DNA from: Marixanthomonas ophiurae
GTDB lineage: Bacteria; Bacteroidota; Bacteroidia; Flavobacteriales; Flavobacteriaceae
Assembly: GCF_003413745.1 (NCBI RefSeq)
Contig: NZ_QVID01000001.1
Coordinates: forward strand, 1,860,001 to 1,924,000
Direction: 5' to 3'
Length of the DNA: 64,000 bases
Shown: positions 8,247 through 16,582 of the stretch, one piece after another
How the letters are laid out: every line of letters starts with the position of its first letter
Numbering within the stretch: position 1 is the first letter of the stretch
Program-made: the position numbers and the translations under genes
The notes under the pieces: generated by a model
The model's input: the letters and a program-made list of their open reading frames with translations, nothing else
What the model was told of the DNA's origin: nothing
Databases searched by the model: none

Positions 8247-8687
8247 TTAAACCTTCAATGAATAATGAAACTTATGTTCATCTTTTACCCAACCCATTTT
8301 TTCATATAAATGTTGTGCAGGATTATCTATTTCGGTTTCAAGAGAAAGTCCAATGCAGTTTTCTTGTTTAGCAAAAGCTACGGCTTGTTTTAATAATGCT
8401 TCGCCTGTTCCCATTCCTCTGCTTTTTTCTGAAACGAAAAGATCATTCAAAATATAAGCACGTTTTCCTTGAACTGATGAAAATATAGGGTACAATTGTG
8501 TAAAACCGATAGCTTGATCGTCTGAAGAAAAGGCCATAAAGATAACCGAATCGTTTTGCCGAAAGCGTTCTTTTAAAAATGCCTTGGCTTTTTCGGGATT
8601 GTCGGGTTGTTTATAAAATATTCGGTATCCATTAAATAATGGTACTAACTGATCTAGTTGTTGTTCGGTGGCTTTTAGAATTTTCAT
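8247..8687 (-). CDS. GNAT-family N-acetyltransferase
   Basis: A 146-residue single-domain acetyltransferase. The acetyl-CoA loop is seen as SRGMGTGEALLKQAVAFAKQ, preceded by the strand AYILNDLFV, and the C-terminal YEKMGWVKDEHKFHYSL is the usual last motif. The substrate is unknown. It starts 9 bp after the stop of the DUF748 gene and ends 52 bp before trmD, so it may be part of one transcript. Confidence 0.85.
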   Translation of the reverse strand: MKILKATEQQLDQLVPLFNGYRIFYKQPDNPEKAKAFLKERFRQNDSVIFMAFSSDDQAIGFTQLYPIFSSVQGKRAYILNDLFVSEKSRGMGTGEALLKQAVAFAKQENCIGLSLETEIDNPAQHLYEKMGWVKDEHKFHYSLKV

Positions 8688-8696
8688 TTTACGAAA

Positions 8697-9920
8697 TTAA
8701 TTATCATCCTCTTCTTTTTCTTTTCCATCGAAAAGACGTTTAAAAAAACCATCGGTCGTATCATTTTTACGTTCTTCCCGGCGCTTTTCTCTTCTTTTTT
8801 TTCGAAGTTCTTTTTTCTCTTCTTTGGTAAGGTTGGGGTCGTTAAAAGCGTCTTCAAAATCAATATCATCATCCACTTCGCCTTTAAAGGCTTGTATCCA
8901 TGCATTTTCAAAAATATTGAATATGGTTGGCCAAACTCCAGACTCTACATTATTTAAGTCGCCTTCGAGAGGTACGCGTGTGGCGAGGGTATCGGTTCCT
9001 TGATTTTTCAGGATAAATTTAAAAATACCGACAAAGCCTTCCCATAAAACACCTAGAAAGCCATCGTCTTTTCCAATTAACTTAGTGTCTGTCAACAAAG
9101 GTTTTACATATCCTTTTAAATAACCATCGGCAATGGCGATTTCACTGTAAACACCAAATGTTCCTTTATCAAAATCTAGCCCGGCATAATGACGGGTAAA
9201 ATCATTAAGCGCAGTAGCATCGGCATCTTCTAATGAAAATGCAATATCCATATCGGGAATTTCTTTGATGAGATTCATATTTCCGTCAAGAGATACCTTT
9301 CCTTGTCCTATCGAAACTCCTGTTGCGGTAATAGGTGAGGGGAGTACTCGGTTTTTTTCTACTACATTCCGAAGGTTTTTTGCCTTTAAATCTAGTTGGT
9401 TTATATACAAGTCTATATTTGGGTCTGCTTGTAACTGCACGAAGGCTAATTTTCCGTCATAAACTTCAAAATTATTTATTTCTAACGGAACGATATCGGT
9501 TAAGGCTTTGGTCCAATCGTCTACGTTTGGTTCGCCTTCTGCTGGGGTTTGCTTTTGGTCTTCAAATACATAAATAACCTCTGGATTGTACATGATAATC
9601 TCACTAACTATTTCCCCTTTAAAGAGTGACTTCCATTCTATGGAGATGTCATTCTTCGGAAATTTTAAAAAAGGAACTTGCGTATCGGCAGTTACTTTAT
9701 CTAAATACATGCCATCAATAACATACGCACCACGATACAAGGCAAGGTCAATGTCTTCTACTTGGCCATAATATCCGGGAATATCTGCTAAAACATCGTT
9801 TATATAATTTTTTATTAAAGTAGGTAGGTATATCCTAAAGGCAACCAATAGGATTATAATGATAATAGGTATGGTGTATCGCTTCTTTTTAAAGCCGCGC
9901 CTTTTTTTCTTTTCAGTCAT
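8697..9920 (-). CDS. DUF748/AsmA-like envelope protein
   Basis: A protein of about 407 residues with a basic N-terminus (MTEKKKRRGFKKKR) and one membrane anchor (IPIIIIILLVAFRIYL), followed by a long beta-rich periplasmic region. The phrases DIDLALYRGAYVIDGMYL and SIEWKSLFKGEIVSEIIMYNP are characteristic of DUF748 proteins, which belong to the AsmA-like bridge proteins linked to lipid transport or envelope integrity. The tail is highly charged (KEERK, RREKRREERK, Asp/Glu-rich). The start at 9920 is preferred because it gives the basic anchor; a further ATG lies at 9947. Confidence 0.8.
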   Translation of the reverse strand: MTEKKKRRGFKKKRYTIPIIIIILLVAFRIYLPTLIKNYINDVLADIPGYYGQVEDIDLALYRGAYVIDGMYLDKVTADTQVPFLKFPKNDISIEWKSLFKGEIVSEIIMYNPEVIYVFEDQKQTPAEGEPNVDDWTKALTDIVPLEINNFEVYDGKLAFVQLQADPNIDLYINQLDLKAKNLRNVVEKNRVLPSPITATGVSIGQGKVSLDGNMNLIKEIPDMDIAFSLEDADATALNDFTRHYAGLDFDKGTFGVYSEIAIADGYLKGYVKPLLTDTKLIGKDDGFLGVLWEGFVGIFKFILKNQGTDTLATRVPLEGDLNNVESGVWPTIFNIFENAWIQAFKGEVDDDIDFEDAFNDPNLTKEEKKELRKKRREKRREERKNDTTDGFFKRLFDGKEKEEDDN

Positions 9921-9981
9921 TTCTGAAGGTTTTGTATCAAATTTCAACGAAATGTGACTGATTTTCAGTTAATGAAGTCAT

Positions 9982-10009
9982 AAAAAAATCCCGCACGTTG
10001 GCGGGATTT
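9982..10009 (-). terminator. Terminator of gap
   Basis: A 9-bp perfect stem (AAATCCCGC/GCGGGATTT) with a 6-base loop is followed on the minus strand by seven T residues. It lies 26 bp beyond the gap stop codon and separates gap from the DUF748 gene. Confidence 0.9.
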
Positions 10010-10034
10010 GATGTAATTGAAACTTTTTAATCAA

Positions 10035-11483
10035 TTAATAATACGTATAGCGTCTTACTTCAGCAATATACTTAGCTAAGCGAATTACTTGATGACTATA
10101 ACCATATTCGTTATCATACCAAACGTACAATACGGCATTTTTACCGTCTTCGGTTACGATAGTTGCATTACTATCATAAATTGAAGGAGCCGATGAACCT
10201 ACAATATCACTTGATACAAGTTCGTTGCTCAATGAGTATTTAATTTGTTCAACTAAATCACCTTCTAGGGCATATTTCTTCATAATAGAATTGATGCCGT
10301 CAACCGATGTTTTAGATTCCAATTCCAAATTTAAGATCGCTAACGATCCATTAGGAACAGGCACACGAATGGCGTTTGATGTTAATTTCCCTTCAAAAGA
10401 AGGTAATGCTTTTGAAACGGCTTTTCCCGCACCGGTTTCAGTAATAACCATATTCAAGGCAGCAGCACGGCCTCTTCGGTATTTCTTGTGCATATTATCA
10501 ACCAAATTCTGGTCGTTGGTATATGCGTGAATGGTTTCTAAATGTCCGTGAACCACACCTAATGAATCTTCAACTGCTTTTAATACAGGAGTGATGGCAT
10601 TGGTAGTACATGAAGCTGCAGAGAAAATATCTACTTTTTCAGGATCGTGTTCCGTATGGTTAACACCGTGAACAATGTTAGGAACCCCTTTGCCTGGCGC
10701 TGTCAATAATACTTTTGCAGCACCTTTTGCTTTTAAGTGTCTAGACAACGCTTCGTGGTCTCTAAATGCTCCGGTATTATCAATTATTAAAGCATTTTCA
10801 ATACCATATTCTGTGTAATCAATATCTTCTGGAGCGTTTGCTGAAATAATATGAACAGTCGTTCCATTAATCACCAACGCTTTGTTCTCTAAATCTACAC
10901 GAACCGTACCAGGGAAATCTCCATGAACTGAATCGTTTTGCAATAAAGAAGCTCTTTTTTCAAGTATGGTTTGGTCTACATTTCCACGAACTACAATAGC
11001 ACGCAAACGCAATTGGTTTCCTTGACCGGTACGTGTCATCAACTCTCGAGCTAATAAACGCCCAATACGACCAAAACCGTACAACACAACATCTTTAGGA
11101 GAGATGTCTTCTTTTTCCTTTGCGTTTTTAAGTTTATCACTTACAAAGGCAATAGCATTTTCATACTGGTTGTCTTCAAGGTGATATTCGTATGTAAGTT
11201 TTCCTATGTCCAATTTTGCCGGTGGTACATCAAGCGTTTTAATTGCCTGAGCTATTTCAACGGAATCAAAAATTGAAATTGGTTTTTGTACAAATTCGCC
11301 CGCGTATTCGTGAAGGTTTAATATTTCACTTACGTTGCGGTCTATTAACTGGTTGCGAAAAAGAACCAACTCAATAGATTTGTCGTACCAAAGGTCACTA
11401 ATAATCTTAATAAATTCTACGGAAGCCTTACGGCGGTCGGTTTGAAAAGAAAGCTCTTTTTCATAAACTTCATCAAAGCTCAT
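10035..11483 (-). CDS. gap: Glyceraldehyde-3-phosphate dehydrogenase, long form
   Basis: A 482-residue NAD(P)-dependent enzyme of glycolysis or gluconeogenesis. The NAD-binding motif GFGRIGR is at 136-142, and the active-site Cys292 lies in SCTTNAITP. The catalytic histidine is in the LETIHAYTNDQ segment, followed by YRRGRAAALNM. Canonical GAPDH is about 335 residues; the extra 130 or so are an N-terminal helical extension before the Rossmann fold. This long type is known in Bacteroidota and some Proteobacteria, where it may favour one direction of the reaction. A TATTTTTG promoter element is at 11516-11523 and a terminator follows. Confidence 0.95.
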   Translation of the reverse strand: MSFDEVYEKELSFQTDRRKASVEFIKIISDLWYDKSIELVLFRNQLIDRNVSEILNLHEYAGEFVQKPISIFDSVEIAQAIKTLDVPPAKLDIGKLTYEYHLEDNQYENAIAFVSDKLKNAKEKEDISPKDVVLYGFGRIGRLLARELMTRTGQGNQLRLRAIVVRGNVDQTILEKRASLLQNDSVHGDFPGTVRVDLENKALVINGTTVHIISANAPEDIDYTEYGIENALIIDNTGAFRDHEALSRHLKAKGAAKVLLTAPGKGVPNIVHGVNHTEHDPEKVDIFSAASCTTNAITPVLKAVEDSLGVVHGHLETIHAYTNDQNLVDNMHKKYRRGRAAALNMVITETGAGKAVSKALPSFEGKLTSNAIRVPVPNGSLAILNLELESKTSVDGINSIMKKYALEGDLVEQIKYSLSNELVSSDIVGSSAPSIYDSNATIVTEDGKNAVLYVWYDNEYGYSHQVIRLAKYIAEVRRYTYY

Positions 11484-11515
11484 GGTTGTGTTGTTTAAGG
11501 GTTTAAAAATCGCTG

Positions 11516-11523
11516 CAAAAATA
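11516..11523 (-). promoter_or_regulatory. TAnnTTTG promoter element of gap
   Basis: TATTTTTG on the minus strand lies 32 nt upstream of the gap ATG, between the degQ-side terminator and the gene, and matches the Bacteroidota -7 consensus. Confidence 0.5.
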
Positions 11524-11560
11524 GGTATTTTCTTCGGTTTGGGGAAGTTAATATTAACCT

Positions 11561-11602
11561 AAAACAAACACCCCTTGGGTAACCGTGGTTTTACAAGGGG
11601 TG
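11561..11602 (-). terminator. Terminator of the DegQ-like protease gene
   Basis: A 9-bp perfect stem (CACCCCTTG/CAAGGGGTG) with a 16-base loop is followed on the minus strand by TTTGTTTT. It lies 23 bp beyond the protease stop and upstream of the gap promoter. Confidence 0.85.
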
Positions 11603-11625
11603 CTTCTTTAAAAATCACAAATGTA

Positions 11626-13026
11626 TTATCTAAAGATAAATGAGTTTAATTCACCTCGCTGATTTACAAACGTCATTTTAATAGGTGCATTAAAATCACG
11701 GTTGTTTATTATGCGTTTGGCATCGTCTATATCTTCTACAACTTCGTCATTTATTTTAGTAATAATAATGCCTTCTAGATTATATCGAGCCATATCTTTA
11801 CTCAATGCTTTTGAAACAATAACCCCATTATCAACACCTCGTTGTTTTAAAAGAGCTGAATTAGCATTTTTTACTTCTAACCCAAGGTTTTCAATTTCAA
11901 AAGTTTCTAATTTAACCAATGTGACTGGTATATGTTTTTCTCTTCCATTGCGAAGTATGGTTACATCTACTACATCATTTGGACGTTTAGAGCCTAGATA
12001 ACCCGATAAATCTGAAAATTTACTTACTGAAAGACCGTCCATTTTCTTGATAACATCGCCTTGTTTCAGGCCGCTTTTATCGGCTCCGCTTCCTTTTTCA
12101 ACGCTAGCTATATATACACCTTGTGTTTCATCTATGCCTAAATCCCTGGCAACATTTGTATTTAAAGTTCCACCATTTATTCCTAAAATGGCACGTTGTA
12201 CATTACCAAACTCCATGATATCTTCAATTACTTTTCGGGCATTGTTGGATGGCACCGCAAAGGAATACCCAACATACGATCCAGTTTCAGAAGTAATAGC
12301 CGTATTAATACCCACTAATTCACCTCGAACATTCACTAAGGCACCGCCACTATTACCACGGTTTACAGCAGCATCGGTTTGTATAAACGATTGTGGATTG
12401 CTGTCAAACTGGTTTAAATCTCGTGCTTTGGCACTGATAATTCCAGCAGTTACGGTAGAATTTAAATTAAACGGATTCCCAACGGCTAAAACCCATTCTC
12501 CTAATTTTACATTGTTTGAATCTCCAAAAGGAATGAAAGGTAAATCTTCGTCAGCGACAACTTTAATTAAAGCGATATCGGTTTTAGGATCGGTGCCTAT
12601 TAATTTAGCTTTATAAATTTTGTTGTTATTTAAAGTTACTTCCAGTTCAGAAGCATTTGCAATAACATGGTTATTTGTCACAATATAACCATCGGGCGAA
12701 ATTATTACACCACTACCAGCACCAACGACAGCACGGGGCTTTCCGCCACCGTTAAAGTATTCCGTCATATTGGTGGGTTGTTTGCTTATTGTTGTATTTT
12801 TTACGTGTACAACAGCGTGCACCGTTTTTTCAGCAGCTTCGGTAAAATCTGCGTTAGTACTGCTAACCGGTGAATTTGAAAAGTTGGTAGGGATAAAGTT
12901 ATTGACACCTTCTTGAGAAGTGGTCAGGGCAATTTCTTGGTCAGGTTCAACGAAGTACTTGTAGCCACCTAACGTAACAGCGCCGGCAAACAGCGCAACA
13001 GCTACTAATCTAATTGTCTGTTTCAT
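11626..13026 (-). CDS. DegQ/HtrA-family periplasmic serine protease
   Basis: A 466-residue protein with an N-terminal signal/anchor (residues 1-24). Its trypsin-like domain has the triad His120 (VTNNHV), Asp150 (KTDIAL) and Ser226 (NRGNSGGAL). Two PDZ domains follow at about 275-370 and 380-466. It degrades or refolds misfolded envelope proteins. The first PDZ domain (GVYIASVEKGSGADKSGL) is canonical, and the second is more divergent. It is divergent from dapF with a 131-bp shared upstream region. Confidence 0.95.
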   Translation of the reverse strand: MKQTIRLVAVALFAGAVTLGGYKYFVEPDQEIALTTSQEGVNNFIPTNFSNSPVSSTNADFTEAAEKTVHAVVHVKNTTISKQPTNMTEYFNGGGKPRAVVGAGSGVIISPDGYIVTNNHVIANASELEVTLNNNKIYKAKLIGTDPKTDIALIKVVADEDLPFIPFGDSNNVKLGEWVLAVGNPFNLNSTVTAGIISAKARDLNQFDSNPQSFIQTDAAVNRGNSGGALVNVRGELVGINTAITSETGSYVGYSFAVPSNNARKVIEDIMEFGNVQRAILGINGGTLNTNVARDLGIDETQGVYIASVEKGSGADKSGLKQGDVIKKMDGLSVSKFSDLSGYLGSKRPNDVVDVTILRNGREKHIPVTLVKLETFEIENLGLEVKNANSALLKQRGVDNGVIVSKALSKDMARYNLEGIIITKINDEVVEDIDDAKRIINNRDFNAPIKMTFVNQRGELNSFIFR

Positions 13027-13144
13027 TTTAAAACTATTTTTTATAATTAACTAACATGATTAAAGACGATTATATTTTTCTGAAATTTCATTTTTAACGT
13101 GTATTTAACAAGAATTAACTATACTCTAGCGAAAAAGCTTTTAG

Positions 13145-13152
13145 TACCTTTG
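13145..13152 (+). promoter_or_regulatory. TAnnTTTG element directly before dapF
   Basis: TACCTTTG ends 5 nt before the dapF ATG. In Bacteroidota transcription begins a few bases beyond this element, so the mRNA would begin at or next to the start codon. Confidence 0.55.
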
Positions 13153-13157
13153 TCGCC

Positions 13158-13931
13158 ATGAAATTTCAGTTTTTTAAATATCAAGGAACCGGTAACGATT
13201 TTGTCTTGATTGATAACCGTCAATCAATTTTATCCAAAAATGATACCAAACTGATTGCTAGACTTTGTGACCGAAAATTTGGCATTGGGGCCGATGGATT
13301 GATCTTGTTAGAGAACCATGCTACTGTAGATTTTAAAATGGTGTATTTTAATGCCGATGGAAAAGAAAGTTCTATGTGCGGCAATGGAGGAAGATGTATT
13401 GTTCACTTTGCAAATTATTTAGGCATTATTGAAAGTAGTACAAAATTTGAAGCCATAGACGGTATGCACACCGCCAGCATTGAAAACGATACCGTTTCGC
13501 TGAAAATGAACGATGTTTCAGAAATTGAAATAAATGACAAGTACCTTTTTCTGAATACAGGTTCGCCGCACCATGTTGAATTGGTCGATAATATCTCAAT
13601 TTTTGATGTGTTTTCAGAAGGAAGAAAACTTCGGAATGAAACATATGGGGAAGAAGGAGCCAACATTAACTTTGTAGAACAACTTTCAGAAAACACTTTT
13701 TCCGTTAGAACATATGAAAGAGGAGTGGAGGATGAAACACTGTCTTGCGGTACTGGAGTTACAGCTGTTGCTATTGCAATGCATAAAAAAGAGTTAACAA
13801 AAAGTGATAGTGTACAGTTAAAAACCCCGGGAGGGAAACTAATAGTAACATTTGAAAATAATAAAGATGGATATACCAATGTCCATTTACAAGGTCCTGC
13901 CATTAAGGTTTTTAAAGGAGAATGGGAATGA
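13158..13931 (+). CDS. dapF: Diaminopimelate epimerase
   Basis: A 257-residue cofactor-independent racemase that converts LL- to meso-diaminopimelate for lysine and peptidoglycan synthesis. The two catalytic cysteines are visible: Cys74 in SSMCGNGGRC and Cys197 in ETLSCGTGVTA. The N-terminal KYQGTGNDFVLID is the family signature. It is the first gene of a tight plus-strand operon with an acetyltransferase and mltG, which suggests a shared cell-wall role. Confidence 0.97.
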   Translation: MKFQFFKYQGTGNDFVLIDNRQSILSKNDTKLIARLCDRKFGIGADGLILLENHATVDFKMVYFNADGKESSMCGNGGRCIVHFANYLGIIESSTKFEAIDGMHTASIENDTVSLKMNDVSEIEINDKYLFLNTGSPHHVELVDNISIFDVFSEGRKLRNETYGEEGANINFVEQLSENTFSVRTYERGVEDETLSCGTGVTAVAIAMHKKELTKSDSVQLKTPGGKLIVTFENNKDGYTNVHLQGPAIKVFKGEWE

Positions 13932-14461
13932 CAACATTAAAAGGAGAAAAAATATACCTTCGGGCTCTTGAAACTTCTGACTTGGACTTTCTCTATCTTT
14001 TGGAGAATGACGAAAACGGCTGGGAAGTAAGCAATACCACAACACCTTTTTCTAAACATATTTTAGAACAGTATTTAGACAACGCACATCGGGATATTTA
14101 CGATGTAAAACAACTACGTTTGGTTATTTGCACTATTATAAAAGAAGAAACTATTGGGTTTGTTGATTTGTTCGATTTTGACCCTAAACACAGTAGGGCA
14201 GGGGTTGGTATTATTATTTTTTCAGAAGAAAATAAAGGTAAAGGATACGCTTTTGAAGCCTTGCAATTAATTAACCAATATGCAGTAAAGCACCTGAACA
14301 TTCACCAGTTGTATGCTAACATTACCGAAGACAACCAGCAGAGCATAAAACTTTTTGAAAAAGCTGGTTATACCGAAAGTGGTATAAAAAAAGACTGGAT
14401 TAAGTCTGGGAAAAACTATAAAAATGAACTATTTTATCAATTAATTCACGATGTACATTAA
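13928..14461 (+). CDS. RimJ/RimL-type GNAT acetyltransferase
   Basis: About 177 residues. MTTLKGEKIYLRALETSDLDFL is the usual start of the RimJ/RimL branch, and ENKGKGYAFEALQLINQYA is the acetyl-CoA site. The C-terminal SIKLFEKAGYTESGIKKDW also fits. The ATG at 13928 overlaps the dapF stop (ATGA), which indicates translational coupling; an alternative ATG lies 6 bp earlier. The substrate may be a protein N-terminus, an amino acid or a cell-wall sugar. Confidence 0.85.
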   Translation: MTTLKGEKIYLRALETSDLDFLYLLENDENGWEVSNTTTPFSKHILEQYLDNAHRDIYDVKQLRLVICTIIKEETIGFVDLFDFDPKHSRAGVGIIIFSEENKGKGYAFEALQLINQYAVKHLNIHQLYANITEDNQQSIKLFEKAGYTESGIKKDWIKSGKNYKNELFYQLIHDVH

Positions 14462-15494
14462 AAAAATATTATTGGCCGTTGTGCTTTTGGGCTTAGTTGC
14501 TATGGGCGGATTTGCTTGGTATGTTTACAGCACCGTCTTTTCACCTAATACAGCATTTAATAATGAACAGGCCCATATCTATATTCCCACCGATGCTACC
14601 TATCAAGATGTGGTTTCGGAATTGGAACCCTTATTAAAAGATATGGACGACTTTACTGCTGTTGCTCAAAAAAAAGGATATGCAAGTAATATAAAGGCTG
14701 GTCATTTCATTATTAAAAAGGGGATGAATAACAATGATATAATTAATACCATTCGCAGTAAAAACATTCCTATTAAAGTAAAGTTTAATAATCAAGAGCG
14801 TATTGAAGACCTGGCCGGAAACATTGCCAGACAAATTGAAGCCGATAGTTTGTCTTTATTGAAGTCAATGAAAGATTCCGTTTTTTTAAAAGAAGCCGGA
14901 CAAACCGAAGAAACAGCCTTGGTTTTATACATACCAAATACTTATGAATTTTACTGGAACAGCAGTGCAGAAACCTTTCGCGATCGAATGAAAACAGAAT
15001 ACAACCGCTTTTGGAACGAAAGTCGCACCCAAAAAGCAAATAAATTAAATTTAAACCCTGCTCAAGTAATGACTTTAGCGGCCATTGTTCAAAAAGAAAC
15101 CGCTAAAGTTGAAGAGCGACCTCGTGTTGCGGGTGTTTACGTTAATAGACTGGAACGTGGTATGCCTTTACAAGCAGACCCAACAGTAATTTATGCTAAA
15201 AAACGAGCTGAAAATGATTTTGATCAAGTTATTAAACGTGTTTTATATAAAGATTTAGAACTGGACTCTCCATACAATACCTACAAATATGGAGGCGTGC
15301 CCCCAGGACCAATTGCAATGCCTGATATTTCTTCTATTGATGCCGTATTAAATTATGAAAAGCATGACTACTATTATTTTGTAGCGAATACGCAGCGTTT
15401 TGGCTATCATAAATTTGCAAAAACATTAGCACAGCACAACCGCAACAAAGCTGAATATGTTCGTTGGATTTCACAGCAAGGGGTGAATAGATAA
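14451..15494 (+). CDS. mltG: Endolytic murein transglycosylase MltG
   Basis: A 347-residue YceG-family protein with one N-terminal membrane helix (ILLAVVLLGLVAMGGFAWYVY). A LysM-like segment precedes the catalytic domain, with Glu216 in IVQKETAKVEE followed by RVAGVYVNRLERGMPLQADPT. The final NTYKYGGVPPGPI signature is present. It cleaves nascent glycan strands and sets their length. The start overlaps the preceding gene by 11 bp. A terminator follows at 15519-15550. Confidence 0.96.
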   Translation: MYIKKILLAVVLLGLVAMGGFAWYVYSTVFSPNTAFNNEQAHIYIPTDATYQDVVSELEPLLKDMDDFTAVAQKKGYASNIKAGHFIIKKGMNNNDIINTIRSKNIPIKVKFNNQERIEDLAGNIARQIEADSLSLLKSMKDSVFLKEAGQTEETALVLYIPNTYEFYWNSSAETFRDRMKTEYNRFWNESRTQKANKLNLNPAQVMTLAAIVQKETAKVEERPRVAGVYVNRLERGMPLQADPTVIYAKKRAENDFDQVIKRVLYKDLELDSPYNTYKYGGVPPGPIAMPDISSIDAVLNYEKHDYYYFVANTQRFGYHKFAKTLAQHNRNKAEYVRWISQQGVNR

Positions 15495-15518
15495 TATTAT
15501 TTTAATTGTATTCAAGGT

Positions 15519-15550
15519 CCAGTTTTGTTTTACAGAACTGGATTTTTTTT
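15519..15550 (+). terminator. Terminator of the dapF-mltG operon
   Basis: The arms CCAGTT and AACTGG with an 11-base loop are followed by eight T residues, 24 bp beyond the mltG stop. Confidence 0.85.
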
Positions 15551-15798
15551 GTTAAACCTTTTTAAAACAACAGGTTAAACAATGTTAATTCATCTATCAC
15601 CTCTACAAATACCTTTATATTAAATATGGTTGAGTTTAATTTCAACACGTAAGAAGAAATAAACGCTCTTTGATATACAGATTTCATAGAACTTATGGCT
15701 GGCACATTATTTGTTAAATAGGTGTCTGAACTTAAGGCTATTACGCTTACGCACGAAGTGTAAGCGCAATAATTATAATTTTTAAAACTAAGTAAAAC
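15551..15798 (+). promoter_or_regulatory. Leader region of the first lysozyme-like gene, with hairpin at 15744-15766
   Basis: The gap from mltG to the next gene is 304 bp. After the mltG terminator it holds AT-rich DNA without a convincing reading frame. The notable element is a 9-bp stem (CGCTTACGC/GTGTAAGCG, one G-U pair) with loop ACGAA at 15744-15766, 32 bp before the ATG. It has no T run, so it is more likely a 5' leader structure than a terminator. No clear TAnnTTTG box was found. Confidence 0.45.
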
Positions 15799-16443
15799 AT
15801 GAGAAAACGTTTTATGAAATTGTCTGTGCTACTGCTTGTAACTATATTTTGTGTTACAGGTTTTTCTTCGAAAGAAGAAATGAAATACAGTAGTCCTATA
15901 TTTACTACGGACGTCATAGGGGCATCATCTTATGTTCCTTATAACTTTGAAGTAAATATGAATCCCCAACAGAATATTCCCTTTGTTGGGAAGTCGTACC
16001 TTGGCTTTTGTGAAGACCTCGGCTTTAGTGAAAGCAGTGGTAATTACAAGGCTGTTAATAGATTAGGTTATTTGGGAAAATACCAGTTTGGCTGGTCTGC
16101 TCTTAATTGGGTCGGTATTCATAATAAACGAAAATTTTTAAATTCTCCATTATTACAGGAAAAAGCGTTTGAAGCGTTGATTTCTAAAAATAAATGGGTT
16201 CTTAAAGATTATATCAATGAATATAAGGGTCAAATTATAGATGGTATTAAAGTAACCGAGTCTGGTTTAGTAGCAGCAGCCCATTTGGGAGGGGCAGGAA
16301 ATGTAATGAAGTTTCTCGATACTGATGGGAAAGTGGTTTTTAAAGATGCCAACAACATTCCCATTACAAAATACATGCAAACATTTGCAGCGTATGATGT
16401 ATCATCAATCCTTCCAGATAACAACGCCACGGCGACATTATAA
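15799..16443 (+). CDS. Exported lysozyme-like protein, copy 1
   Basis: A 214-residue protein with a signal peptide (an alternative ATG at 15814 would shorten it). The mature domain contains GFSESSGNYKAVNRLGYLGK, YQFGWSALNW and ESGLVAAAHLGGAGNV. These resemble the E-S-x-G-x-Y, GKYQF and AAAHLxGAGNV motifs of lysozyme-like/SLT folds, with the Glu of ESSG as the likely catalytic acid. Flavobacterial homologues carry the name peptidoglycan-binding protein LysM, although no LysM repeat is visible here. It follows mltG and precedes a paralog, which supports a cell-wall role. It ends in its own terminator. Confidence 0.7.
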   Translation: MRKRFMKLSVLLLVTIFCVTGFSSKEEMKYSSPIFTTDVIGASSYVPYNFEVNMNPQQNIPFVGKSYLGFCEDLGFSESSGNYKAVNRLGYLGKYQFGWSALNWVGIHNKRKFLNSPLLQEKAFEALISKNKWVLKDYINEYKGQIIDGIKVTESGLVAAAHLGGAGNVMKFLDTDGKVVFKDANNIPITKYMQTFAAYDVSSILPDNNATATL

Positions 16444-16449
16444 TTATTG

Positions 16450-16479
16450 AAAAAACCAGGTAGACAAGCCTGGTTTTTT
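16450..16479 (+). terminator. Terminator after lysozyme-like copy 1
   Basis: An 11-bp perfect stem (AAAAAACCAGG/CCTGGTTTTTT) with an 8-base loop ends in a T run, 6 bp beyond the stop. It separates the two paralogs transcriptionally. Confidence 0.9.
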
Positions 16480-16527
16480 CATTTAACAAACTTTAACAGT
16501 TTAATTATCAGATTAATAAAAAAGGTG

Positions 16528-16569
16528 TATATTTGCGCGCTGAAAATAAGAGTGTGAAATTTCTCACTC
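16528..16569 (+). promoter_or_regulatory. Promoter and leader hairpin of lysozyme-like copy 2
   Basis: TATATTTG at 16528-16535 matches the Bacteroidota -7 element and leaves a leader of about 40 nt. Within the leader, GAGTGTGA (16550-16557) pairs with TCTCACTC-type bases up to 16569, with one mismatch. Copy 1 also has a leader hairpin, of different sequence. Confidence 0.5.
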
Positions 16570-16582
16570 GAACTTTTAAATA

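Noticed and set aside
12047-12616. 189-codon open frame opposite the DegQ-like gene
   Set aside because: It lies antisense to a gene with intact catalytic motifs and its translation has no recognisable domain.
13415-13903. 162-codon open frame opposite dapF
   Set aside because: It is antisense to dapF and has no independent support.
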